Shown here one piece after another: positions 9,433-17,623 of a stretch of 62,698 bases of DNA (its first letter is position 1; every line of letters starts with the position of its first letter). Both the position numbers and the translations under genes were made by a program. The DNA comes from a virus, in IMG/VR virus record IMGVR_UViG_3300025913_000005, positions 1 through 62,698 of that record, one strand, 5' to 3'. Under the pieces are notes generated by a model. It was not told where the DNA came from, did no database searches, and saw only the letters and a list, made by a program, of their open reading frames with translations.

Positions 9433-9465
9433 GTGGGCAGCAAAGTTCACAGCGATGCTGCCCAC
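9433..9465. other. Strong 10-bp hairpin upstream of the HNH gene
   Basis: GTGGGCAGCA (9433-9442) pairs perfectly with TGCTGCCCAC (9456-9465), with a 13-base loop. It is followed by the HNH gene start at 9490. The T-tract of a terminator is absent. A TATGAT hexamer (9424-9429) lies just upstream on the plus strand, so the hairpin would be in the 5' leader of the HNH mRNA. Confidence 0.5.
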
Positions 9466-9489
9466 GAGACAACGTGAAAGGCGTTCACA

Positions 9490-9999
9490 TTGGCCAGACC
9501 AAGATTACCACTACTGCCGCGCTTCATGAAATACGTTCAGGTCGATCCCGTTACGGGATGCTGGCTCTGGACAAGCACTATCAGCAAACGATGGGGATAT
9601 GGCCGCTTCTGGAATGACGGCAAGCAGGTTCACGCGCACCGCATGGCCTACATGCTTTTCAAGGGACCGATACCGGAAGGATTAGACATCGATCACACCT
9701 GCCATAACGCAGACAAGGCTTGCGCTGGAGGCGCCACCTGCCCGCATCGATGCTGCGTGAATCCAGATCATTTAGAGGTCGTGACTGGAGCGGAAAACAC
9801 TCGGCGAGGTAGAAGCGCCAACAGGCGAAAGACAAGCTGCGCTCAGGGGCATCCATACACGAAGGAAAACGTCTATCTATACACGACGAAAAGCGGGGTT
9901 AAGCAAAGAATGTGCAAAGAGTGTAATCGCATCCGCTCGCGCAGCAATTGGAAGAAGAAGGCTGCTGCTGCGCGAGCGGATACGCTATTATCTATTTAG
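9490..9999 (+). CDS. HNH endonuclease (homing type, 169 aa)
   Basis: The protein has the H-N-H signature: H50-R51 in the first strand region, D66-I-D-H69, and N91-P-D-H94-L-E, with cysteine pairs around 71-90 and a second zinc knuckle (C...H...C-K-E-C) near residues 127-150. This is the organisation of free-standing phage homing endonucleases that nick DNA near their own insertion site. The start is TTG at 9490 with GAAAGG upstream. It is on the opposite strand to the surrounding tail genes and converges with the tail tube gene (ends 13 bases apart), as expected of a mobile insertion. Confidence 0.88.
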   Translation: MARPRLPLLPRFMKYVQVDPVTGCWLWTSTISKRWGYGRFWNDGKQVHAHRMAYMLFKGPIPEGLDIDHTCHNADKACAGGATCPHRCCVNPDHLEVVTGAENTRRGRSANRRKTSCAQGHPYTKENVYLYTTKSGVKQRMCKECNRIRSRSNWKKKAAAARADTLLSI

Positions 10000-10012
10000 T
10001 CCACAGCGATGC

Positions 10013-10498
10013 TCAAGCAAAGCTCGGGACACCCGTGATGGTCAGTTCGAGATCACAGGTCAATACGCCCGCAACGGGCGCCTTCTGTGAATATTTCGTA
10101 ACAAAAGCTTGGAATTCATCCGTAGTATTCAAACCATCCGGATAAATAATCTTCCAGTTATACGGCACGCCAGGAGACAGGCCGCGATTGATGAACAGGC
10201 GTCCCAGGCCAGCCGTGAAGCTGTGGCCCATGAACGTTCCGACACCGGCCGGAGCTCCGCTCGAAGGCACGTAGTAAAGCGGCAGCGTGATCGTACCGGC
10301 GTCGAGCAGCGTCGGGATCTTCTGACGCCAGGGTGCCGATACTGACGTGTGGCTCGTGACGTCGACGACGGTCGCAGACGTGCCAGGACCGGTGATATCG
10401 CCGATGTTGGCGATAGAGTTGAAAATTTCGGGCGATGCTCCGTTGCCCACCTGCAGCAAAGTGCCGATTGCAGGGATTGCGATAGGGATATTAGCCAT
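10013..10498 (-). CDS. Major tail (tube) protein (161 aa)
   Basis: The size, Gly/Thr/Pro-rich beta composition and the region with the pattern D-V-T-S-H near residue 46 match siphovirus major tail tube proteins. It lies between the tail terminator and the tail chaperones, the classical position. It would form the hexameric rings of the tail tube. No other candidate tube protein is present. Start ATG at 10498. Confidence 0.85.
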   Translation of the reverse strand: MANIPIAIPAIGTLLQVGNGASPEIFNSIANIGDITGPGTSATVVDVTSHTSVSAPWRQKIPTLLDAGTITLPLYYVPSSGAPAGVGTFMGHSFTAGLGRLFINRGLSPGVPYNWKIIYPDGLNTTDEFQAFVTKYSQKAPVAGVLTCDLELTITGVPSFA

Positions 10499-10502
10499 GC
10501 GC

Positions 10503-10952
10503 TTAGCTCTCCATGTTGTAAATTCTGAAATCGAGTGTTTCTACATATGCCGGTCCTGGTGGTTCTGGCTGCGCTTCCATACCTGATCGGCGGTTAAGTA
10601 GGAAGTTGGGGGAGTTTGGGGGAGTAGACGCAGGTGAATCAAAATCATTCGAGGCAGCGAAGGATACAGTTCCCATCCAGGCGATTACTGCATCCTTCGC
10701 TGCTACTAATCGAGTCGAATCCATATCGAGAATGTCGAACTGCATGTAAGGCTGATTCAGCGCCATCAGTCCTGCTGGCGCATTGGTGTACCCAAAAATG
10801 CTAGAAACGACCTTCATTCGCAGGCAAGTGCCAGACTTGATATATCCAGGCTCCAGGCGCTGCCGAACCCACCGGAAAGGACCGGTGCCAAAATACGAGC
10901 GCATCGTCGTATCGAGCAGCGCCAGCGTGCGAATTTTGGTGTAAATGTCCAT
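10503..10952 (-). CDS. Tail terminator / tail completion protein (149 aa)
   Basis: A 149-residue protein between an HK97 gp10-like protein and the tail tube protein. Size, position and a mixed alpha/beta start followed by a C-terminal strand (T-L-D-F-R-I-Y) fit the gpU/tail-terminator class that caps the tail tube before joining to the head. I do not see a diagnostic motif, so the call depends on order. Confidence 0.65.
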   Translation of the reverse strand: MDIYTKIRTLALLDTTMRSYFGTGPFRWVRQRLEPGYIKSGTCLRMKVVSSIFGYTNAPAGLMALNQPYMQFDILDMDSTRLVAAKDAVIAWMGTVSFAASNDFDSPASTPPNSPNFLLNRRSGMEAQPEPPGPAYVETLDFRIYNMES

Positions 10953-10956
10953 CGGT

Positions 10957-11382
10957 CTATCTCAGCGAGATCGAGAGCGAGCCTTTCATTTCTTCCTTGA
11001 CCTGCTCGCGCGTCGCGTCCATCGCTGGCCTCAGGTACGGTATCGGCTCCATTCCAGGCCAGTCCGGTTTATAAGGCCCCTTGCCAGCGTCAGGAGAGGC
11101 CTCCCCTGCTCTGCCGGTACCAAACTCGGCATAAGCTGCGTGGTCTGCGTCGAAGACGGCTAGCGCTGTCGTTTTGCCGTTCTCGGTAGTCGCCGGAACG
11201 ATCTTTCCCGAGTCGCGCAGTTCGCCAGAGCGCACATGCACGATGCTTTTCGCATAGTCGACCACTCGCTGCGCGCTTGCATTCGTTCCAGCGATCGCTC
11301 CAGGCGTCACCTTCGCTGCGATAAACTGGCCCGCACTGCTGCGAGGCGTATACTGCGCGCGCGCTTTGACAGAAAATCCCAT
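10957..11382 (-). CDS. HK97 gp10-like neck/tail component (141 aa)
   Basis: Contains the typical HK97-gp10 pattern: an N-terminal helix region with V-R-S-G-E-L near residue 52, then Y-A-E-F-G-T-G around residues 83-89, and P-Y-L-R-P-A-M-D near the C terminus. This family acts at the head-tail junction or tail completion. Its stop and the next gene's start are 4 bases apart, and its ATG overlaps the stop of the upstream gene. Confidence 0.88.
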   Translation of the reverse strand: MGFSVKARAQYTPRSSAGQFIAAKVTPGAIAGTNASAQRVVDYAKSIVHVRSGELRDSGKIVPATTENGKTTALAVFDADHAAYAEFGTGRAGEASPDAGKGPYKPDWPGMEPIPYLRPAMDATREQVKEEMKGSLSISLR

Positions 11383-11828
11383 TACAGTTCGGCTATCCTC
11401 AACTGCAGGCGCGTCATCTGCGACTGCGAATCAGACTCTGCGCCGACGAGATCCCAAACGACAGACTCGACGAAGACGCCATCAGGCGTGAAGGTTTTGA
11501 TAACGGCCTGCCAGTTATCGTCGCTATCGGGTATCTGCGGGTAAAACCCACCGAGCAGTACGTGCCGATACTGGTACGAAATGATCTCGCTTTCGCTCTT
11601 CACTTCGTTGGCCTTGATCCCGCCTTCAGGCGCTGCCATGCACGTGATATCTTGCAATCCGACGACGGGCACATAAAGCGGCTCGTGCGTAGTCGGGTCA
11701 ACCTTAGGCGTGCCGTCGTCGTTCTGCTCGCCTGATGGCTGCTGGATACTGCAGGTCGAAACGAAAAGCCCTGTTGCCAGCGCGAGCGGCATAACCTGAT
11801 CGATCAGCGACTGAATGGTGATATTCAT
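11382..11828 (-). CDS. Head closure / head-tail joining protein (148 aa)
   Basis: Lies between the connector and the gp10-like protein and overlaps both by one base. Size and beta-rich composition (with a central P-I/Y-V-P-V-V-G-L-Q-D strand) fit head closure proteins (stopper family). No motif is decisive. Confidence 0.6.
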   Translation of the reverse strand: MNITIQSLIDQVMPLALATGLFVSTCSIQQPSGEQNDDGTPKVDPTTHEPLYVPVVGLQDITCMAAPEGGIKANEVKSESEIISYQYRHVLLGGFYPQIPDSDDNWQAVIKTFTPDGVFVESVVWDLVGAESDSQSQMTRLQLRIAEL

Positions 11829-12277
11829 CAGTTCGCCTCGATTCGCAGCATCTGCGCATAGACTCGCTCGCGCGCAGAGAATTCATCGTTAACCATTTCT
11901 GCGATCGCGAATGAGCCAAGCTTCGCTTCCTGATCTCGCAGGCATTGCGCACGGTCTGCTGCTGCTCGCGCGCCAGCTGCCAGGGAAAGCTTCACATCTA
12001 AAATCTGCTCGACGCCTGCCAGCTGCGAAAGCTTCGACGCGATGATATCGAGGCCCATCGCCGCAGCGCGCCGCACAGAGTACACCTGCGGCAGCACTGT
12101 CTGGCTCGAAGCGGTCGGCGCCGCCTGCCCGCTCACGTAAAGCCCCTGAGAGGATTCCAGGTAAATGAACTGGTTAACCTCCTGGTCGGTAAACTTCCAG
12201 GGTGCCATCGTGTCAGGAATGAGCATCCGAACCTGCGAGAGGATCGGATCGGTATCGAAATTGTACGTATAGCTCAA
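11828..12277 (-). CDS. Head-tail connector protein, gp6/adaptor-like (149 aa)
   Basis: Starts with a segment of the type D-P-I-L-S-Q-V-R-M-L-I-P-D followed by F-T-D-Q-E-V-N-Q-F, the usual opening of phage adaptor proteins that attach under the portal, then several long helices. Position between capsid and head-closure genes supports this. ATG at 12277 directly follows the stop of the small exported protein. Confidence 0.78.
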   Translation of the reverse strand: MSYTYNFDTDPILSQVRMLIPDTMAPWKFTDQEVNQFIYLESSQGLYVSGQAAPTASSQTVLPQVYSVRRAAAMGLDIIASKLSQLAGVEQILDVKLSLAAGARAAADRAQCLRDQEAKLGSFAIAEMVNDEFSARERVYAQMLRIEAN

Positions 12278-12664
12278 TCAGTTAGCCCAGGTGTATTGAA
12301 CGGTATCGCCGCTTCCGATGTAGCAGTAGATCGTAGAAAGCGAGTAGTAAGCCATGCTCGTCGACCATCGCGAGTCTGTCGGCATAGGTGGAAAGAATTG
12401 CGCGCCGCCTGCTGGTATCGGAGTGCCACGCGTCGCGCTCACGTTTGAATCGCCGCACTGCACGCTTGCCGAATTGCTGGAACCAGCCGATATGCTCAGC
12501 CAGCGAGCAGTACCACTGGCTGCGACCTTTACCGCGATTCCAGATCCAGTGACCTGCGCAGGCGACGTTAGAACTACGTTTCCGCCCTGCGCTGATACCG
12601 GTGCGTGGCCTATCGTGGCAATCAGCAGCGCGACCGTCGCAAGAATCGAAATTACTCGTTTCAT
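12278..12664 (-). CDS. Exported small protein in the head module (128 aa)
   Basis: The ATG at 12664 begins with a K-R charged end, a hydrophobic stretch (residues 4-17) and an A-x-A type cleavage site near residue 27, so it looks like a Sec signal peptide. The mature part is about 100 residues, Ser/Gly/Ala-rich, with two cysteines (about residues 71 and 115) and a beta-sandwich-like composition. I do not recognise the family. It lies between the capsid gene and the connector gene, where a virion protein would be expected; a surface decoration or an exported host-interaction protein are both possible. An upstream in-frame extension of 28 codons lacks a signal and is not preferred. Confidence 0.7.
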   Translation of the reverse strand: MKRVISILATVALLIATIGHAPVSAQGGNVVLTSPAQVTGSGIAVKVAASGTARWLSISAGSSNSASVQCGDSNVSATRGTPIPAGGAQFFPPMPTDSRWSTSMAYYSLSTIYCYIGSGDTVQYTWAN

Positions 12665-12775
12665 CCAGCCCCCAAACAAAGGGGCGCAAACAGTATGGCT
12701 ACCTCCCCCGAGATTACCAACCTGCCTGCGCCCCGAATGATTCACCAATTCCGCCGACTTGCGCCGACGAAGTGT

Positions 12776-14203
12776 TTACGAACCGGTACCGTTGGAAGCT
12801 ACGGCGCAGACCGGATCGAGGAGAGTTCCGCCAAGGAAATGGCGAATCTTGTAATCGATACCGTCAGTTTCGTAGTCGCCTTCCATCGGGTTAGTGTTGC
12901 CGGTTCCAGGCATCACGCCAGCGCCAGGACCCATGCGGCCCTCGCCGACAGCGACCTGATTCGGTAAGCGCATGAAAAGCTGCGGAGCTTCGCGGCCACG
13001 AAGGAACGACTGCTGCAGAGCAGGACGCCCCATCGACGGAGCAGCGAAGAGATACCAGCCGGTGCTGCCGCTCGTGGTGTCGACGACAGGCAGGTAGTAA
13101 TTCAGCGCGCCTCGCGCAAAGCCGCGCGCCCAGTTTGCGACGCGCATTCTGATACCGGAAGTCGCTGCCGTGAAGTTGGCTGCAGGGCTTACGGTCGCTC
13201 CATAGGTCTGAATGTTGCCCCCTTCCATGTTGGCGAAAAGCTCGGTCGCGTTCAAAATGTTCTCGGCAGTCACTTTCAGCGCAGGAGGATAAACCAGCAC
13301 AGCGCCTTCGATGGCGATCGGCTCGCCGTCGAGATCGCGCTGGTTAGCGAGCACGGTTAGCGCCCACATCAGCGAGTCGACCGACAGCGGGGGGTTAGTG
13401 TAAGGGCACCCAGGTGCCACAGTCGGGTTGATAACGTTCTTATTCGCGGTAGAGAAGAACGTCGCATTCGGGCCAGTCGAGGAAGCGAAAAGCGAAGTCG
13501 CGCGCTTCTCTTCGGTTCTGCGAGCAGCGCGGCCAAAAAGAGCAGGCGTGTCTTTCAGCGCGTCGAGATCGTCGTTAACGATCGTCTCGAAAGAGAAGTC
13601 CATTCTGGCGCCGAACTTGTACAGCTGATCGGTATAGCCGGAAACGACGCGCTTGCGCATCGGGTACTCTGACACCTGCTGGATGCCCGTCGAACCGTCG
13701 CCGGTCGCGCCGTACGAGTTCGGAACCACAGGCCCATCGAGCACCGCAGCGCCACGGTCGACGCGAAACATACGCGCGAGGCGCAGGTCGTTCAGGATGG
13801 CGCGCTTGCAATACAGGTCCCAGGTGTAAGGCGTTTCCTGATAATTCGCCAGCACGCTGCGGTCGAGCACGTCGCCAAAGAGCAGCGGAAAGTCGCTGGT
13901 CGTCATGGCTTCCTGCAGATTCAGCATCGCGCGCTTGCTGCCGGAAAGAGCGCTTTCGACCATTCGCTGCGCGATGTCGAAATACTGCTGGTATGTGGGG
14001 TTCGACGTCTGCGGCGCAGCCTGAAAGCCTTGGCTCTCTTCCATGACAGCATTGCCGCGCGTATACGTACCGTCAGCGCTTCGGCTAGCCACCAATTCTG
14101 CACCCCCGCCAATGCTCGGCGAGTCAAACGTCGCACCCCGAAATCCGCTGTCGGTTTCGCTCTCGCGAAGATTGTCGATGTACTGCGCAAAGGTCTGTCT
14201 CAT
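12776..14203 (-). CDS. Major capsid protein (475 aa)
   Basis: Large protein with the composition and size of HK97-fold capsid proteins, in the correct order (protease/scaffold, cement protein, capsid, connector). Residues about 75-120 contain a helix and the F-P-L-L-F-G-D-V-L-D-R region, and the middle has an E-loop-like segment (about residues 150-190). A region like that of Mu gpT-family heads (R-A-A-R-R-T-E-E-K-R) is present near residue 225. Its start ATG at 14203 lies 5 bases after the cement protein stop. Confidence 0.85.
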   Translation of the reverse strand: MRQTFAQYIDNLRESETDSGFRGATFDSPSIGGGAELVASRSADGTYTRGNAVMEESQGFQAAPQTSNPTYQQYFDIAQRMVESALSGSKRAMLNLQEAMTTSDFPLLFGDVLDRSVLANYQETPYTWDLYCKRAILNDLRLARMFRVDRGAAVLDGPVVPNSYGATGDGSTGIQQVSEYPMRKRVVSGYTDQLYKFGARMDFSFETIVNDDLDALKDTPALFGRAARRTEEKRATSLFASSTGPNATFFSTANKNVINPTVAPGCPYTNPPLSVDSLMWALTVLANQRDLDGEPIAIEGAVLVYPPALKVTAENILNATELFANMEGGNIQTYGATVSPAANFTAATSGIRMRVANWARGFARGALNYYLPVVDTTSGSTGWYLFAAPSMGRPALQQSFLRGREAPQLFMRLPNQVAVGEGRMGPGAGVMPGTGNTNPMEGDYETDGIDYKIRHFLGGTLLDPVCAVASNGTGS

Positions 14204-14208
14204 CTTCG

Positions 14209-14652
14209 TTAGCTCCCCAACATCACGCGAATGGTAGCCGTTTGCCCAGAGGTTACGGCGTCCATTGCGCGACCGAATTTCCAGCCGGTCGAGCTGTTTT
14301 TGTTGATCGTGAAACCGTACAGAAAACCGGTCGTCGGGTCGGTCGTTCCTCCATCAGCATAGAGCTGGTCGCCAGGATTGATCGCCGAGCCAGTGCCTGG
14401 GTTAATGCTGGTCTTCGCCTGCACGCTCAGGAAGAAAGCGCCGACGCGCTTGACCGTAATCGTACCGGTCGGAGTGAGCGAGCCAGGAGGCGTATACGAG
14501 GTTTCTGCGACCATCGGCACGCCATTCGAGGGGCTATTAAACAAGCCCCACAAAAGGGGATCGCCCGAGATCGGGCCTACGCCGCTGTTAGCGGCAGCAG
14601 GAGCCGCGATAGTAAACTGATCTGCTCTTTCTAAAGCTTCGTTCGCTGCCAT
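14209..14652 (-). CDS. Capsid cement / decoration protein, DUF2190-like (147 aa)
   Basis: Contains the pattern G-D-P-L-L-W-G near residue 30, V-K-R-V-G-A-F-F-L-S-V near residue 68, and G-D-Q-L-Y-A-D near residue 94, then G-F-T-I-N-K near residue 114, which is the usual DUF2190 layout. Such proteins bind the outside of the capsid lattice and stabilise it. Position between protease and capsid agrees. Confidence 0.82.
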   Translation of the reverse strand: MAANEALERADQFTIAAPAAANSGVGPISGDPLLWGLFNSPSNGVPMVAETSYTPPGSLTPTGTITVKRVGAFFLSVQAKTSINPGTGSAINPGDQLYADGGTTDPTTGFLYGFTINKNSSTGWKFGRAMDAVTSGQTATIRVMLGS

Positions 14653-14657
14653 CGCAG

Positions 14658-16373
14658 TTAGCCCTCCATCTCAAAAGCGCCCGCTTCGACAGGCACCTGT
14701 GCGCGGCGCGTTCGCGCATTGTAATTGACATCGAAGGCGCGCCGTCCTTCGACGAGGATCTTACGGCCAGCCTTCAGCCGCTCGTCGCCAAATCCTAAGT
14801 GCGACATAAACCGGTTTCGCGCCTCGGTAGCCACAGCGACCTGCTGCGCTTTGCGCTCCTTGATTTCCTCGCGCTGCGCTTCTGTCATGGTGCCAGTTTG
14901 GGCGATGCCCATTCCGACCACCAGCGAAGGGTTCAAGCGGCCCAGGAAGGCCAGCTCGTCATTCAGTTCGGCTTCAGCGAACTGCTTAACCTTCGCGCGG
15001 TCGAGATCACCGGTATCGGTAAGCGGGATCGATCCCTCGAGGATTCGCTTAGTAACCCGACTCTTGATTTCCTGCGGCGCTCTGACGGTTCCGAGATATT
15101 CGGCAACCGCGCTGCCCGCATCCTGCACTGCCTGCCGTTCGCGCAGCTTGCGGTTATCCGCAGCAAGCGCGGTTACGCTCTCCTGGAGTTTTTGCAGCGC
15201 TGCTGCGTCCATTGGGCTTTCCTCCGTGGCTTCCGCCACTGGTTGGTTAGGGGTTTCGACGACGCGACCGCGCGCCGCCTCGAATAACTGCAGAACCTTT
15301 CCGCCTGCGCCAGCTGTCGTGACGTAATCGACGCTGTGCCCATGCGTGAGCTTTTCGATAATCTTGCCCTTGCGACCATCAGGCGCAGTACCTTCTTTCG
15401 CAATGCCATTCGCGCGAATGCTCATTCCGATATACTTCGCGAGCGAATCGACAGGCTGGCGGAAGTGCTCGACCACATTGGCGCGAGCGTAGAGGCCTGG
15501 GCCGTCAGGCCCATTCTTTTCGTAATGCGCGTCCTCGGTAAGCGTGCTCGCCAAGTCGCGCAGATCGCCTTCAGGCCGCGCAGCTTCCTCTGCTGCGGTC
15601 TGATGATTCCAGAAGTTTTTCGTGCCGTTTTTGAAGACCTGCGGCCCGTCGCGTTCCAGCATGCGCTCTGAGTAGTAGCCGCAGCTGCCCCATCCTGGCG
15701 CGATCAGCTTCAAAAGCGCCGTACCATCCTGGCCGACTGCGCCCTCGCGCAGATTGATGGCATCGCCGACGATCTCGACAGAGCTTGCTGCCTCGTCTAC
15801 GTCGCCGCCTTCTGCTTCGCCTTCAGCTTCGTTATCATCGGCAGAGGCAGGGGCCGCGCCGAGCGCGATCGCGTGATCGTGAATATTCTGGATCAGCGCC
15901 TGATCGGTCTTTGAGTGCCGCGCGCCCGCCTCGCTTTGGTCGCTCGCCTTCGGATCGGCAGCAGGTTTCACCTTCGCCTTCCCCTTGAGCAGCGATTTCA
16001 TTTTGGCCTTCAGAGCTGCAGCCTTATCTGCTTCGCCTGCGTATGCTGCTTCCTCGTCGGTTTCCGGCACGTAGGTTGTCATCTGCGCGACGTCAACAGC
16101 GTTTTCAACATCGATTTTCACGTTTACGCCAGTCGTCGACTTTGAAATCGAGTAAGGCGCTTGCATTAAATCGCCATCGCAGCAGTAAATAATCGATCCG
16201 CTTTCGCCATCGCCTATGAAATCGACGAAATAGCACCAGCAGCCAGAAGGCGTACAATCGCGCAGTGCGTCGCAGAGCCACGAGCACAGGTCTTTATGGC
16301 TCATATCGGCAGGATCTGCCGCCTCTCGCGCTAAAAGCGCTAACGCTTTAGCGGCCTGCTTTGTGAGTGCCAT
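14658..16373 (-). CDS. Prohead protease with scaffold-like C terminus (571 aa)
   Basis: The central region (about residues 190-380) has protease signatures: F-W-N-H-Q-T (likely catalytic His) and G-M-S-I-R-A-N-G (likely catalytic Ser), followed by a glycine-rich loop. This is the serine prohead protease type of HK97 and Mu. The C-terminal 200 residues are helical and charged (A-A-L-Q-K-L-Q-E-S region), resembling an internal scaffold. The N-terminal 190 residues are an extra domain with several cysteines (C-S-W-L-C, C-T-P-S-G-C-W-C) and an acidic linker, which is unusual. ATG at 16373 preferred over upstream GTG/TTG. Confidence 0.82.
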   Translation of the reverse strand: MALTKQAAKALALLAREAADPADMSHKDLCSWLCDALRDCTPSGCWCYFVDFIGDGESGSIIYCCDGDLMQAPYSISKSTTGVNVKIDVENAVDVAQMTTYVPETDEEAAYAGEADKAAALKAKMKSLLKGKAKVKPAADPKASDQSEAGARHSKTDQALIQNIHDHAIALGAAPASADDNEAEGEAEGGDVDEAASSVEIVGDAINLREGAVGQDGTALLKLIAPGWGSCGYYSERMLERDGPQVFKNGTKNFWNHQTAAEEAARPEGDLRDLASTLTEDAHYEKNGPDGPGLYARANVVEHFRQPVDSLAKYIGMSIRANGIAKEGTAPDGRKGKIIEKLTHGHSVDYVTTAGAGGKVLQLFEAARGRVVETPNQPVAEATEESPMDAAALQKLQESVTALAADNRKLRERQAVQDAGSAVAEYLGTVRAPQEIKSRVTKRILEGSIPLTDTGDLDRAKVKQFAEAELNDELAFLGRLNPSLVVGMGIAQTGTMTEAQREEIKERKAQQVAVATEARNRFMSHLGFGDERLKAGRKILVEGRRAFDVNYNARTRRAQVPVEAGAFEMEG

Positions 16374-16422
16374 CACCAATGACGGTACACTTACACCTTC
16401 AGTTGCGAAAAGTGCTTTTGTG

Positions 16423-16428
16423 TATAAT
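16423..16428 (+). promoter_or_regulatory. -10 hexamer TATAAT, leaderless type
   Basis: A perfect TATAAT ends 4 bases before the ATG at 16433, so transcription would start at or next to the start codon. No good Shine-Dalgarno sequence lies upstream. A -35 element is weak (CAGTTG at 17 bases). Confidence 0.55.
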
Positions 16429-16432
16429 TCCT

Positions 16433-16681
16433 ATGTTGACGTGCTCAAGGTGCAGCAAAAAACCTAGAATAGACGGGCAATGTTGGTGCAGGTCTTGTTT
16501 GACCGAATACCAGAGAGAGAATAGAAATGCGAGAACTGTTCGTAAAGTAAAGCAGGCGCGCATTTCCGGCGCAGAGGCCTTTCGAGAGTACGCTGCGACG
16601 AAATTCGAGCGAGACGGAAGTGTCGAATTCAGCGGGTTTGCAGTTGCCGAGCTTGTGCGTCAGCTGCGCTTGCCAGACTAA
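16433..16681 (+). CDS. Small zinc-ribbon protein (82 aa), plus-strand moron
   Basis: Starts M-L-T-C-S-R-C and has a second pair C-W-C-R-S-C, so a four-cysteine zinc site is visible in the first 25 residues; the rest is basic and helical. Function unknown. It is the first of two plus-strand genes placed between protease and a minus-strand gene. The ATG at 16433 is preferred because of the cysteine layout and the -10 hexamer just upstream. Confidence 0.7.
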   Translation: MLTCSRCSKKPRIDGQCWCRSCLTEYQRENRNARTVRKVKQARISGAEAFREYAATKFERDGSVEFSGFAVAELVRQLRLPD

Positions 16682-16710
16682 CAGCTTCAACGCTTAGCCC
16701 AAAACGTGCA

Positions 16711-16716
16711 TAGAAT
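16711..16716 (+). promoter_or_regulatory. -10 hexamer TAGAAT, leaderless type
   Basis: TAGAAT is followed by 6 bases and then the ATG of the next plus-strand gene at 16723, the same spacing seen at 19879, 32444, 38068 and 59654. Confidence 0.45.
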
Positions 16717-16722
16717 AGCGGC

Positions 16723-16887
16723 ATGCTACCTGGAATACTTCTCGTCTTCGCGTTCGTGCTCGCAATCGGTGCCAGCATCTTTCCGCCTGCTCCTGCTCCT
16801 GTCTGGGGTTGGCGTGCGCTCTGCTGGAGCTTGGCTTCCTATTTCCTGTCAGCGATTGTAGGGAACGCTAAGACGCTTTTCGGCTAA
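16723..16887 (+). CDS. Small membrane protein (54 aa)
   Basis: Frame reads from ATG 16723 to TAA 16885-16887. Residues 3-20 are strongly hydrophobic, and a second hydrophobic segment with tryptophans lies at about 29-47. It looks like a two-helix inner-membrane protein. It has its own leaderless-type -10 and overlaps the end of the convergent minus-strand gene by 4 bases. Function unknown; holin-like roles cannot be excluded. Confidence 0.6.
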   Translation: MLPGILLVFAFVLAIGASIFPPAPAPVWGWRALCWSLASYFLSAIVGNAKTLFG

Positions 16888-17171
16888 AGATAAACCCGCT
16901 TTCGGGATTCTTTATACTCTTCGATGCAGACGCAGTACGGGTGAAACTCTGGCCCGTCGTCGCCTGAAGGATAGACTTCCTCGCTGTCAATCCAACCGGC
17001 AGCGACGTTCTCGTCGCACGCTTCGCAGGGCCCCGACTGCGAGGCCCCCTCGATTACCCGTTTCAGCAGGATCTCTTCGTAATAGTACTGGCGCTTCGCT
17101 TCGTCGACCTGCACGTCTAACAGGTCGTCGATAATTCTCAGAGCTTCAGCGATCAGCGCAGGCGAAGGCAT
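16884..17171 (-). CDS. Small protein with MuF-type zinc finger (95 aa)
   Basis: Residues about 47-80 have C-E-A-C...H-P-Y-C-V-C, very like the C-terminal zinc finger of Mu F/SPP1 gp7 minor head proteins (C-x-x-C ... H-P-x-C-x-C). The N-terminal half is a single helical region, much shorter than a full MuF protein. It lies just downstream of portal, where MuF genes sit. It is probably a reduced minor head protein. Start overlaps the stop of the Tat-signal protein. Confidence 0.62.
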   Translation of the reverse strand: MPSPALIAEALRIIDDLLDVQVDEAKRQYYYEEILLKRVIEGASQSGPCEACDENVAAGWIDSEEVYPSGDDGPEFHPYCVCIEEYKESRKRVYL

Positions 17172-17623
17172 CAGATTTTCGTCGCTCGCTGAAACGCGCT
17201 GGTTTCTGTCATCACGATTCCCTGCAGCGCGAGCGCTCCATCTTCGATGTAGAACTCTCCGCTTTTCCCGTCAGGATCTGATTTCCATTTCGCCATGCTC
17301 GCACCCCAGGTCGTCAGAAAGTAGCCGGAAGGATTAACCGCCTGCAGCCATTTGACCTGCACTTGCAGCTCGCTGTCACGCAAGCGCGCATCGGTCACGA
17401 CGCCTAACGCATGCTCCAGGCTGTCATTCTCGAAGCTGGAAGAGATAATCTGCCCTTTGCATAGGCGCGCCATCTTTGCCAGCGCCTCAGGCGAGTACGA
17501 ATGCATATTCAGGTTTCGCCCAAGGTGCGCGATCGTAATCCAGCTGTCTGGCTCCTGAGCCTGAATTGCTGCAGGTGCTGCAGCTGCCGCAGCTGCTGAT
17601 ATGAGAAAATCTCGCCTATTCAC
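17171..17623 (-). CDS. Tat-signal protein in the portal region (150 aa)
   Basis: GTG start at 17623. The N terminus is M-N-R-R-D-F-L followed by a run of alanines and A-x-A before Q, which is a textbook twin-arginine leader (RRxFL). The mature 125 residues contain G-V-V-T-D-A-R-L-R-D-S-E-L-Q-V-Q-V-K-W-L, reminiscent of prohead-protease-type beta strands, but no catalytic His/Ser pair is visible. A phage head-region protein with a Tat leader is unusual. The start overlaps the end of the 56-aa gene by 8 bases. Confidence 0.72.
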   Translation of the reverse strand: MNRRDFLISAAAAAAAPAAIQAQEPDSWITIAHLGRNLNMHSYSPEALAKMARLCKGQIISSSFENDSLEHALGVVTDARLRDSELQVQVKWLQAVNPSGYFLTTWGASMAKWKSDPDGKSGEFYIEDGALALQGIVMTETSAFQRATKI

